From Saccharofermentans sp. (GTDB lineage Bacteria > Bacillota_A > Clostridia > Saccharofermentanales > Saccharofermentanaceae): a stretch of 12,218 bases of DNA. Made by a program: the position numbers and the translations under genes. Each line of letters opens with the position of its first letter. Positions within the stretch are counted from its first letter, which is position 1. The notes under the pieces are model-generated. The model had not been told where the DNA came from, did no database searches, and saw nothing but the letters and a program-made list of their open reading frames with translations. The stretch lies in contig JAILHX010000070.1 in the NCBI GenBank assembly GCA_024695565.1, forward strand, positions 1 to 12,218, written 5' to 3'. This document shows positions 5,901-12,218 of the stretch, piece by piece.

Positions 5901-6566
5901 ATGGCATCCATGGCCAAGAGCTTCAAAAAAGCATTTATCAGATACACCAAAAGACACTATCCGGATGAAGCTGCTTCGATAATCAGAAAAGCAGATGAAC
6001 TGTTTCCTGTACTCTTTGCAAAAGCACCTGATATTGGCGGCAAGGAAAACCTCATGGCTCATAATCTCAATCTCATGATACTTGCGATATCTTTCTATGA
6101 AGCTTCAGATCACAGAATTGACGGCAAAGCTATAACTCAGCTGGCAAATGAAATCTATGAAAAATACAAGTTTATAGGAATTTTCATCAACGTTAACCGC
6201 AAAGGACAGATGAAGTCCTTAAGAAAATCCATGTACAAGCGTTATGTTCCTTACGCTAGACTCGTTGAGGAAAAGTTAGCTCAGGGACAGTGGGGCAACA
6301 CATGGAGAGTACGCATTAATCCGAGAAATACTGAAGAAGGCGTTTGTTTTGATCTTGTCGGCTGCCCTCTTGCAGATTACGCAAAAGCTAATGGTTATAT
6401 GGATCTTCTGCCCTACTTATGCGCAACTGACCACATCATCCCCAAGCTCATTCACGCTAAACTGATCAGAACACATACATGTGCATTAGGAAGCGACAGC
6501 TGCGACTACTGGTATGTCGCTGATGAGAGCGATACCGCGAAGAACTTCAAAGGCCAACTGGTCTGA
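5901..6566 (+). CDS. ATC hydrolase-like protein (L-2-amino-thiazoline-4-carboxylic acid hydrolase family), copy B
   Basis: A 221-residue soluble protein, paralogous to copy A at 840-1439. It keeps the same C-terminal core: Cys155-Pro, Cys174-Ala-x-Asp177, Arg190-Thr and Asp-x-Cys201-Asp202-Tyr. The first two cysteines are 19 residues apart in both copies. I chose the ATG at 5901 because GAGG (5889-5892) lies eight bases upstream; an in-frame ATG at 5853 would sit before the -10 box at 5859-5864. The known Pseudomonas enzyme hydrolyses 2-amino-thiazoline-4-carboxylate to N-carbamoyl-cysteine; this protein's substrate is unknown. It is divergent from a TetR gene and next to an ABC transporter pair, which suggests a role in handling what that system carries or senses. 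It converges with the minus-strand operon, three bases apart if that remnant ends at 6570. Confidence 0.82.
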   Translation: MASMAKSFKKAFIRYTKRHYPDEAASIIRKADELFPVLFAKAPDIGGKENLMAHNLNLMILAISFYEASDHRIDGKAITQLANEIYEKYKFIGIFINVNRKGQMKSLRKSMYKRYVPYARLVEEKLAQGQWGNTWRVRINPRNTEEGVCFDLVGCPLADYAKANGYMDLLPYLCATDHIIPKLIHAKLIRTHTCALGSDSCDYWYVADESDTAKNFKGQLV

Positions 6567-6569
6567 AAA

Positions 6570-6843
6570 TCACACCCTGGCTTTCTTCATGATTATAAGA
6601 AGACCAGTAAAAGTTATCAGGCTGCCTATGCTGATCCAACCTTATGATCCTTACATCCGATACTGTAAGATATCTAGAAAAATACTGATCAAGTCCTGTA
6701 AGCGAATCATCCGCAACACCCCATCCGAGTATCATATCGGCAGATAAAGCTAATATGCTTGCGACTATTCCGAGTTTGAACAGATGTGCGATTCTGTCTT
6801 TATCCAGCTTGTTATCAATTCCAATATCGTTATAACTCTTCAT
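6570..6843 (-). pseudogene. Frameshifted remnant of a DUF6796-like membrane protein gene
   Basis: The first 66 codons from the ATG at 6843 give a clear N-terminus: a charged lead, a hydrophobic helix LGIVASILALSADMILGWG (24-42) and then SLTGLDQYFSRYLTVSD. I recognise this as the start of the DUF6796-type family of roughly 200-residue multi-helix proteins. After about 6646 the frame becomes polar and unlike a membrane protein. One base over, codons from 6641 to 6572 encode a good helix (GWISIGSLITFTGLLI, then MKKARV) and stop with TGA at 6572-6570, three bases from the convergent gene. The likely history is loss of the middle part plus a one-base shift. The start has its own GAGGAG and overlaps the upstream DUF454 gene. 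If it is expressed unshifted, the product would be 98 residues ending at 6547. Confidence 0.6.
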
Positions 6844-7231
6844 TTCGGGATTCTCCTCTTATCGTCTTTACAAAGAAAAGAAAATATACAAGATGACAGA
6901 CCCAGACAACAGCGAGAACAACGCAGGGTATCCATATTCCTTTTCGAGCCATAAAGAAAATACCCAGGCCCATAAGCAAAGTTACAGTAATAAGAATGCT
7001 AAGCTTTGTAGACACAAGCATTCCGCGCTTCTCGACAAATGACTCAAGGTGCTTTTTATAGAGCTTGGTACCTTTGAACCAGTCTTCCAGCCTTTTCGAA
7101 CTCCTGGCAAAACAATAGAGTGTTATCAGGTAAAACGGTGTTGAAGGAAGTATCGGAAGGAACACCCCGACAGTTCCCAATGCCAGGCATATGCATCCGG
7201 CAACGATAAATATGATTCTCTTAATTCCCAT
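6830..7231 (-). CDS. DUF454/YbaN-family inner membrane protein
   Basis: A 133-residue protein of typical family length. It shows the YbaN/DUF454 pattern: an N-terminal helix with LGTVGVFLPILPSTPFYLIT (18-37), then FARSSKRLEDWF, a lysine-rich loop (KGTKLYKKH), and two further helices at about 77-95 and 100-121. The function of the family is unknown. The ATG at 7231 has AAGGGA nine bases upstream. It follows the CydC-like gene by 30 bases on the same strand, and its last codons overlap the start of the remnant gene by 14 bases. It is therefore part of the same operon and probably acts in the membrane beside the CydDC-like transporter, although that is inference. Confidence 0.87.
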   Translation of the reverse strand: MGIKRIIFIVAGCICLALGTVGVFLPILPSTPFYLITLYCFARSSKRLEDWFKGTKLYKKHLESFVEKRGMLVSTKLSILITVTLLMGLGIFFMARKGIWIPCVVLAVVWVCHLVYFLFFVKTIRGESRNEEL

Positions 7232-7261
7232 TATTTGTATTCCCTTCTATTGTTTTCACTT

Positions 7262-8911
7262 TTATGAGATCCTTCCTCCGTCCATATTTCTGATCTCATC
7301 TGCGATCCTCATCGTTGACTGCCTGTGAGATACAAGAACTATGGTCTTCTCTCCTTTTTCCTGCTTAAGAGATCTCAGAATCACTGACTCATTAAGGCTG
7401 TCCAGATTACTCGTGGGTTCATCGAGCAGCATTAACGGAGCATCGTGAAGGAATGCACGCGCAAGGCCGATCCTTTGCTTCTCGCCGCCAGACAGTGTGC
7501 TGCCAAGTTCACCCACTTCCGTCTCATAACCTTTGGGCAGAGTCATTATAAAATCGTGTATCGAAGCTTTTTTGCAAGCCTCAATCACTTCTTCATCTGT
7601 TGCATTGAGTTTTCCTATACGCATGTTATTGGCGATGGTATCCTTAAACAATTGCGTTTCCTGAGTCATATAACTCTCAAGATCTCTGAGGTTATCCGTG
7701 TTGATATCATCAATATTTCTCTCTGATATCATGACCTGTCCCTGTTTTACATTCCAAAATCTCATTAAGAGTTTAAGCAGTGTTGATTTTCCACATCCGC
7801 TCCGTCCGACAATGCCGGTCACCTTTTTCTTCGGGATTGCAATCGTAACATCTCTTAAGACTTCTTCATCTCCGTATGCAAAACTAAGATCTTTTACTTC
7901 AGCCCCGTTAAAACCTATTTCTTTTTTTCCTGCAACATCTTCTGTCTCAGGATTCTCATCGATGATTGCAAGCACTCTTGAACCGGATGCAATAGTGCTC
8001 TGGAGAGTTGTACCCAGAGCCGCCAGAGCAATTACCGGACCAAATGAAGACATCAGCGCTATGAGCGGAATAAGGAAACCGTCAAAACCAACCTGGCCGT
8101 TCTGATATAGCATGATACAGACAAAGAGCATGATCACGTCCGCCAGCAGGATCATAAGATTAGCTATAGCCATATTTGTTCCTGTAAGCTTGCTCAAAAC
8201 ACCCTGTTTTGCTGATAATTCTTTGGTTTTCTCCCCTATCTCCTTCAATCTCTTATTTCCATATGCGTATTGCTGTGTATCATCAATGCCGCGGATACTC
8301 TCGAGCATATGAGCCGACAGTTCTCCTGATTGCTTTCTTAAATCATCACCTGTTGTACCGCTTCTTTTCGATATGATAAGCGGCAAAAAGGCTCCGACCA
8401 GCACATATGACATAAACGCAACTAATCCAAGCAAAAGATGGTATCTTCCGATAAATATGCACATAACAGTCTCAGTAATAACTGCAATACAGATCGGCGA
8501 TATCGTATGGGCATAGAAAACTTCCAAAAGTTCAACATCGGATGTGATAAGCGAGATCAGATCACCTTTATCTCGGCCTTCGAGTTTTGCCGGACAAAGT
8601 TTCCTTAAAGCCTTAAAAACTCTGTCTCTGATTATTGCGAGCAGAGTAAAGGCAATATAGTGATTCATTCTCTGTTCTGCGAACCGGAAAACAGCTCTTA
8701 GCACAGCAAATGACAGCAGCAGGATTATCAGTACATTTAAACTTAAATCCGTTTCGTCTCCGGTTCCGGTCAATATGATCAGTCCACCCAATACCGGAAT
8801 GAACTGTGCAGTAAGAAAACCTATTGTTCCGAATAACACAGCCAGGATCATGCAGCCTGCAAGCGGCTTTACGAGTTTTATCATCCTCAGGAGGACTCTT
8901 GCTTTATTCAT
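7262..8911 (-). CDS. CydC-like ABC transporter, fused permease/ATPase
   Basis: A 549-residue half-transporter: membrane helices over about residues 15-310, then the ATPase with Walker A GRSGCGKST at 369, Q-loop YMTQE near 414, signature LSGGEKQ at 473, Walker B LMLLDEPTSNLD at 493 and switch His529. All catalytic residues are present. The ATG at 8911 is chosen because GGAGG lies six bases upstream and the start overlaps the stop of the CydD-like gene by 8 bases. The frame stays open upstream to 9061, but that part lies inside the preceding gene. The gene order, lengths and partner resemble CydDC, the heterodimer reported to export cysteine/glutathione or to handle haem for cytochrome bd assembly. 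No cydAB genes are in the window, so the substrate is open. Confidence 0.85.
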   Translation of the reverse strand: MNKARVLLRMIKLVKPLAGCMILAVLFGTIGFLTAQFIPVLGGLIILTGTGDETDLSLNVLIILLLSFAVLRAVFRFAEQRMNHYIAFTLLAIIRDRVFKALRKLCPAKLEGRDKGDLISLITSDVELLEVFYAHTISPICIAVITETVMCIFIGRYHLLLGLVAFMSYVLVGAFLPLIISKRSGTTGDDLRKQSGELSAHMLESIRGIDDTQQYAYGNKRLKEIGEKTKELSAKQGVLSKLTGTNMAIANLMILLADVIMLFVCIMLYQNGQVGFDGFLIPLIALMSSFGPVIALAALGTTLQSTIASGSRVLAIIDENPETEDVAGKKEIGFNGAEVKDLSFAYGDEEVLRDVTIAIPKKKVTGIVGRSGCGKSTLLKLLMRFWNVKQGQVMISERNIDDINTDNLRDLESYMTQETQLFKDTIANNMRIGKLNATDEEVIEACKKASIHDFIMTLPKGYETEVGELGSTLSGGEKQRIGLARAFLHDAPLMLLDEPTSNLDSLNESVILRSLKQEKGEKTIVLVSHRQSTMRIADEIRNMDGGRIS

Positions 8912-10646
8912 TGCGGTCCTCCTTTCCAAAGGCCTCAAGTTCCTTTTGAGTGTTCCATAGATCTGCATAGGCTCTGCAGGATAAGAGAAGTTCACTGTGC
9001 TTGCCGCTGCCGGCAACCAGCCCATTCTCAAGGCAGTAGATCCTGTCGGCATCAACAACATTCATAAGCCTGTGGGTGATCATGATCACCGTCTTAGTCT
9101 CAGCCAGTTTCTTAATCCCATTCAGGATTATCTCTTCACTCTCAATGTCGATATTGCTTGTGGCCTCATCGAAAATATAGACTTTGGCATCGTGAAGTAT
9201 CGCTCTGGCCAGTGCCAAACGCTGTCTCTGCCCGCCCGAAAGATTTGAAGCGCTCTCTGTCAGATTAGTATCCAGACCGTTTTCTGCCTTTAAGAAATCC
9301 GCTATATTGCTGTCTGAAAGGACCTTCCACAGTTCAGATTCATCTGCATCAGGCTTAGCCATTAAAAGATTATCGCGGACACTTCCCTTGAAGAATGTGC
9401 TGCCTAGGCCCACATAATCGATATTCTTGAATAGACTCTCTTCGTTGATTTCTGATACAGGATTTCCGGCAATAGACAATTGACCGTGTTTTGTTGTGTT
9501 TCTGCCCATTATCAAAGATGCTACAGTGGATTTACCGCTGCCGCTCTCACCTACGATTCCAGTAAACGAACCTTCTGGAACAACTATTGATACATCTTTA
9601 AGAACAGTCTTCTCACCATCATACGAGAAATCAACGTCAGTCAGACTGATATCCAATCCTTTATCAGGAAGTTTCACGGTCTTTTCGTCAGGTTCGGGGG
9701 TGGCCAGGAATTTAAATATCCTGTCACTTGCAGCCATTCCGTTCATGGCTACATGGAAGTAACTTCCGAGTTTTCGCATTGGGAGGAAAAAATCAGCTGA
9801 CAGCAGGATCATGAACACTGTACTCTGCAACGAGATATTACCATCAATAAATCCTTTTCCTGCCAGAGCGATTCCGAGAGCAGCACCGCCGTATGCAAAG
9901 AAATCCATTATGATAATAGAATTGAGCTGCATAATGAGAACCTTCATCGTAATCTTGCGGAAGTTCTCTGATTCCTCATTCATCTGCTTGTTCTTATATG
10001 CATCAGCCTTATAGATCTTAAGTGTTGTCATTCCCTGAAGGTTCTCAAGGAAAGTGCTTCCGAGCTTTGTGTACTGGTCCCAGTATTTAGCGAGGATCTT
10101 CTTGGCAATCTTCTGAACCATAACGATTGCACCGGGAATAAGGGGCACGCAGATCAAAAGAACTGCCGCTACCTTGAAACTGCCCGCAATTCCAAACAGA
10201 ACAAACAAAGTAACCGGAGCAATGAAGGCATAGAAAAATTGCGGAACGTACAGACCGAAATAACTCTCGAGCTGGTCAACGCCTTCTACGGATTCCTGCA
10301 CAAGTTCTGCCGTTGTGGTATGTTCCCTGTATGAACTTCCCAGTTTCAGCAGCTTCTCATATATGTGCTCTCTAAGGACGCGTTTTACGGTCTTCGAAGC
10401 CAGATAACTCATCTTTGTTGTGAACTTAGCTGTGAAGAAACGCACAACAAGAGTAATTCCCAGAACCGACAAAGCAACAACAAGGAAACGCACGGTCAAC
10501 CGATTATTGTAAATATTCCCGACGACATTAGAAACAATGAATATCATGACAGCATTCATCAGCAGTTCAATCCACTGGGAAATGATATTGCCGGCGATAT
10601 ATTTCCTGCTCTCCGGACACATTGTCATCAGGCGTTTATCAAACAT
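8904..10646 (-). CDS. CydD-like ABC transporter, fused permease/ATPase
   Basis: A 580-residue half-transporter. The membrane domain (about 15-310) contains the CydD-like segment ESYFGLYVPQFFYAFIAPVT (127-146). The ATPase domain has Walker A GESGSGKST at 366, signature LSGGQRQ at 469, Walker B VYIFDEATSNID at 489 and switch His525. The Q-loop is abnormal: around 411-421 the sequence reads YVGLGSTFFKG, so the usual Gln is missing (Leu by alignment). The CydC-like partner keeps its Gln, giving an asymmetric pair. The ATG at 10646 has GAGGTGA six bases upstream and lies 11 bases after the previous stop; the gene's TAA overlaps the partner's start. CydD of E. coli pairs with CydC in thiol/haem transport; the exact role here is inferred. 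Confidence 0.85.
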   Translation of the reverse strand: MFDKRLMTMCPESRKYIAGNIISQWIELLMNAVMIFIVSNVVGNIYNNRLTVRFLVVALSVLGITLVVRFFTAKFTTKMSYLASKTVKRVLREHIYEKLLKLGSSYREHTTTAELVQESVEGVDQLESYFGLYVPQFFYAFIAPVTLFVLFGIAGSFKVAAVLLICVPLIPGAIVMVQKIAKKILAKYWDQYTKLGSTFLENLQGMTTLKIYKADAYKNKQMNEESENFRKITMKVLIMQLNSIIIMDFFAYGGAALGIALAGKGFIDGNISLQSTVFMILLSADFFLPMRKLGSYFHVAMNGMAASDRIFKFLATPEPDEKTVKLPDKGLDISLTDVDFSYDGEKTVLKDVSIVVPEGSFTGIVGESGSGKSTVASLIMGRNTTKHGQLSIAGNPVSEINEESLFKNIDYVGLGSTFFKGSVRDNLLMAKPDADESELWKVLSDSNIADFLKAENGLDTNLTESASNLSGGQRQRLALARAILHDAKVYIFDEATSNIDIESEEIILNGIKKLAETKTVIMITHRLMNVVDADRIYCLENGLVAGSGKHSELLLSCRAYADLWNTQKELEAFGKEDRNE

Positions 10647-10657
10647 TGACCGTCACC

Positions 10658-11155
10658 TCAAAACAAAGAACATACAAACGCTAATACAGGACTCATAATG
10701 GCTATAGCCAAACATTGCCCGGCCTGTTGTTTGCGGTTATATCCGAATTTCTTCCATCCGATACAGTCTTTGGTCTCCGGAAAATAGTGCTGAAAAAAAT
10801 GAGTCTTTGTTAAAAGCACATAATCCAGACAGACAATATCAAAAACTTTAATGATTCCTCCTATCAGAAAGAACCTTAAGAAAAACTGCCAGAAATTGTA
10901 ATTGTTCGCAATTCCATCTATCGCTCCAAACACAAAGATGCCAATATACAAAACGCAGAAAGCAACAAGAATGATCCAACCGATTACTCTTATAAATGAC
11001 ATTGGAAGACTCTCCAATCTCGGTTTTAGACATTCCTGAACATCAACAGGAAAGTTCTTTGCCAGAAGAGGCGTCGGCATAGTAACAGTTACGCCCCAAA
11101 TACAAAGGAAAAGGAGAACACATCCGGCAAAAGACAAAATCAGTGTCAGAATCAT
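10658..11155 (-). CDS. Small four-helix membrane protein of unknown function
   Basis: A 165-residue protein. Predicted membrane segments are at about 2-24, 54-80, 88-114 and 146-164, with a basic loop GWKKFGYNRKQQ (133-144) before the last one. I do not recognise the family. The start ATG (11155-11153) overlaps the TGA of the upstream gene in an ATGA junction and has AGAGGTGG in front, so translation is coupled. A longer open frame to 11245 lies inside the upstream gene and is not used. Its stop is 11 bases before the CydD-like gene. Its position suggests it helps or modifies that transporter, or belongs to the same membrane stress response. This is a guess from neighbourhood only. Confidence 0.8.
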   Translation of the reverse strand: MILTLILSFAGCVLLFLCIWGVTVTMPTPLLAKNFPVDVQECLKPRLESLPMSFIRVIGWIILVAFCVLYIGIFVFGAIDGIANNYNFWQFFLRFFLIGGIIKVFDIVCLDYVLLTKTHFFQHYFPETKDCIGWKKFGYNRKQQAGQCLAIAIMSPVLAFVCSLF

Positions 11156-11823
11156 TTTGCCACCTCTATTTTTCTCCAATAAAGGAACGCCGGAATAAAG
11201 AAAGTCGTTTCCAAAAGGCTCTCCAAAGAGCATGATATTCCCCACTCTCCTGTTATCCAGGCAACCAGGACAAACAAAAGCGCCAGAATAAGATATCCGC
11301 CGAACATAAATGCTGCCGTCCTTTTCTTCAGGCCGAACTTACCGCTTAAGATTCCGTACAACAAAACTATTTCAGTTGAATAACCCAAGATAATCAGTGT
11401 TAAAGTAAGCGGATTAAGATAGTACTCCGCATTGCTTACCATAAGGGATACCTGCTCAGTTGTTACACCTGCCTTAACCGCCGAATTATATGTCAGAGGC
11501 GCATATACACCGATAAAGAAGTGCATATATAAGACCCCGCCAAAACAGATCATCGGCGGCAGGCATAAAATCTTTCCTATCATGCCGAACACATCTGCAT
11601 ACATCTTGCAAAGACTGATATATCCCAATAACAGGAGCAGACTTCCTACAACAGCTATCCACATAGATACAGTCAGGCGCCATTCAGGAACCTGCCAAAC
11701 AGACAGCGGGGATTCAGATAACGGATTCGTTCCCAGATACAAGAAAAAGTCCGCTATCGCATATGTAACAGCACCGGCAATCCCGGCAAAAGCCATCTTT
11801 GAATTGTCTTTTACCGTAACCAT
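11152..11823 (-). CDS. DUF6796-like multi-helix membrane protein
   Basis: A 223-residue protein with about six membrane segments (12-30, 51-72, 83-107, 138-158, 170-192, 203-216). The layout of an N-terminal helix ending ADFFLYLG, a loop with PEWRL, then a Gly/Leu-rich second helix resembles the family I know as DUF6796, of unknown function. I am moderately sure of the family and sure that it is an integral membrane protein. The remnant at 6570-6843 appears to be a second, broken member of the same kind in the same operon. The ATG at 11823 has AAGGAG eight bases upstream and overlaps the end of the hydrolase gene by 13 bases. The stop overlaps the next start by 4 bases, so the genes are translationally coupled. 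Confidence 0.82.
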   Translation of the reverse strand: MVTVKDNSKMAFAGIAGAVTYAIADFFLYLGTNPLSESPLSVWQVPEWRLTVSMWIAVVGSLLLLLGYISLCKMYADVFGMIGKILCLPPMICFGGVLYMHFFIGVYAPLTYNSAVKAGVTTEQVSLMVSNAEYYLNPLTLTLIILGYSTEIVLLYGILSGKFGLKKRTAAFMFGGYLILALLFVLVAWITGEWGISCSLESLLETTFFIPAFLYWRKIEVAK

Positions 11824-12218
11824 TCAATTATCTCCTTTTCAGACTGTTCAAAATATGAGAGATTCTCATTCTTGTATCTTCCGAAAGTCTTGTACATCAG
11901 CCCGATAAGCGGAATCATCCTGTATAACTTTTTCTCGCGTTCTTTATTGGGCATAAGGCCATTAAGATGGCTTCCATGAGAGTAAACAATTACCTTAACA
12001 GGTTTGTTGTATTCAACATTCTTCAAACGCTGTTCAATCATTCTCACGGAATATTCTGCCGGCCAGGCTTCATCTTCGCCGCCTGCAATCATGAGAATAC
12101 GTGCATTAGTTTTTTCAACTTCCAGTTCAGCACTTGCCGCCTGTGAATAATCGGAATAAGCATCGCGATATGCTATCCACATACCTGTAACCTTATGTTC
12201 TGCATCAGGATGACTATA
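11811..12218 (-). CDS. Alpha/beta hydrolase, C-terminal part (BAAT/dienelactone hydrolase-like)
   Basis: The frame is open to the right edge of the window, so only the last 135 residues are seen and the true start is outside. An internal ATG at 12182 should not be taken as the start, since coding sequence continues upstream without a stop. The visible part has the late alpha/beta-hydrolase core: RILMIAGGEDEAWPAEYS, where Asp of GGEDE is the likely catalytic acid, and VYSHGSHLNG, whose second His is the likely catalytic base. The nucleophile Ser should be outside. This arrangement is like the C-terminal domain of BAAT-type acyl-CoA thioesterases and related hydrolases. It is the first visible gene of the operon that leads to the CydDC-like transporter. 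Confidence 0.78.
   Translation of the reverse strand, partial: YSHPDAEHKVTGMWIAYRDAYSDYSQAASAELEVEKTNARILMIAGGEDEAWPAEYSVRMIEQRLKNVEYNKPVKVIVYSHGSHLNGLMPNKEREKKLYRMIPLIGLMYKTFGRYKNENLSYFEQSEKEIIEWLR

Noticed and set aside
6557..6608. ACTGGTCT / AGACCAGT inverted repeat as a terminator for copy B
   Set aside because: The 36-base loop and lack of a T-run make a functional terminator unlikely; it may be chance.
8912..9061. Fifty extra N-terminal residues on the CydC-like protein
   Set aside because: They lie inside the CydD-like gene, do not look like transporter sequence, and the ATG at 8911 has a strong GGAGG.
11156..11245. Thirty extra N-terminal residues on the 165-residue membrane protein
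   Set aside because: This part overlaps the upstream gene; the ATGA junction at 11155-11152 with AGAGGTGG is the normal coupled start.
11851..11870. AATATGAG...CTCAT inverted repeat resembling the TetR operators
   Set aside because: Its spacing is one base shorter, the right arm does not match fully, and it lies inside the hydrolase coding sequence; likely chance.

Overview
The window looks like chromosomal DNA of a low-to-moderate GC Firmicute, most likely a Clostridia/Lachnospiraceae-type anaerobe. I base this on strong AGGAGG-type ribosome sites, TATAAT/TTGACA promoters, very compact operons, and a set of proteins typical of gut or rumen clostridia: exporter-fold ABC pairs, ATC-hydrolase-like proteins, a CydDC-like pair and YbaN/DUF454. 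The assignment rests on protein and signal style, not on a marker gene. No rRNA, tRNA, CRISPR array, insertion sequence or phage gene is visible. No stretch over about 160 bases lacks a gene.

Left part (1-840). The start of a MacB/LolD-like ABC ATPase gene leaves the window on the minus strand. It is divergent from a TetR-family regulator gene (240-836). Their shared control region is very readable: two back-to-back sigma70-type promoters, two near-identical 22-bp dyads (probable TetR operators), and a third, different palindrome next to the ATPase ribosome site. The TetR promoter is placed so that transcription should begin at its ATG, suggesting a leaderless mRNA.

Middle part (840-6566). 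A minus-strand unit runs from a second TetR gene (5124-5741, with its own terminator) into two exporter-fold ABC half-transporters (3266-5029 and 1528-3264, probable heterodimer) and then, after a 16-bp hairpin, a protein related to L-2-amino-thiazoline-4-carboxylate (ATC) hydrolase (840-1439). A second ATC-hydrolase-like gene (5901-6566) is divergent from the second TetR. Matching operator-like sequences lie in front of the second TetR and in front of the ABC pair. The two ATC-hydrolase-like genes thus bracket one TetR-controlled transporter pair.

Right part (6570-12218). A tightly packed minus-strand operon encodes, in order of transcription, the C-terminal end of an alpha/beta hydrolase, a six-helix membrane protein (DUF6796-like), a small four-helix membrane protein, a CydD-like and a CydC-like ABC half-transporter, a DUF454/YbaN membrane protein, and a frameshifted remnant of another DUF6796-like gene. 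Starts and stops overlap at most junctions, so the genes are probably translationally coupled.

The common theme is membrane export or import linked to thiol/cysteine chemistry: ATC hydrolase releases a cysteine precursor, and CydDC is known for thiol (or haem) export. The link between the blocks is my inference, not something the sequence proves.
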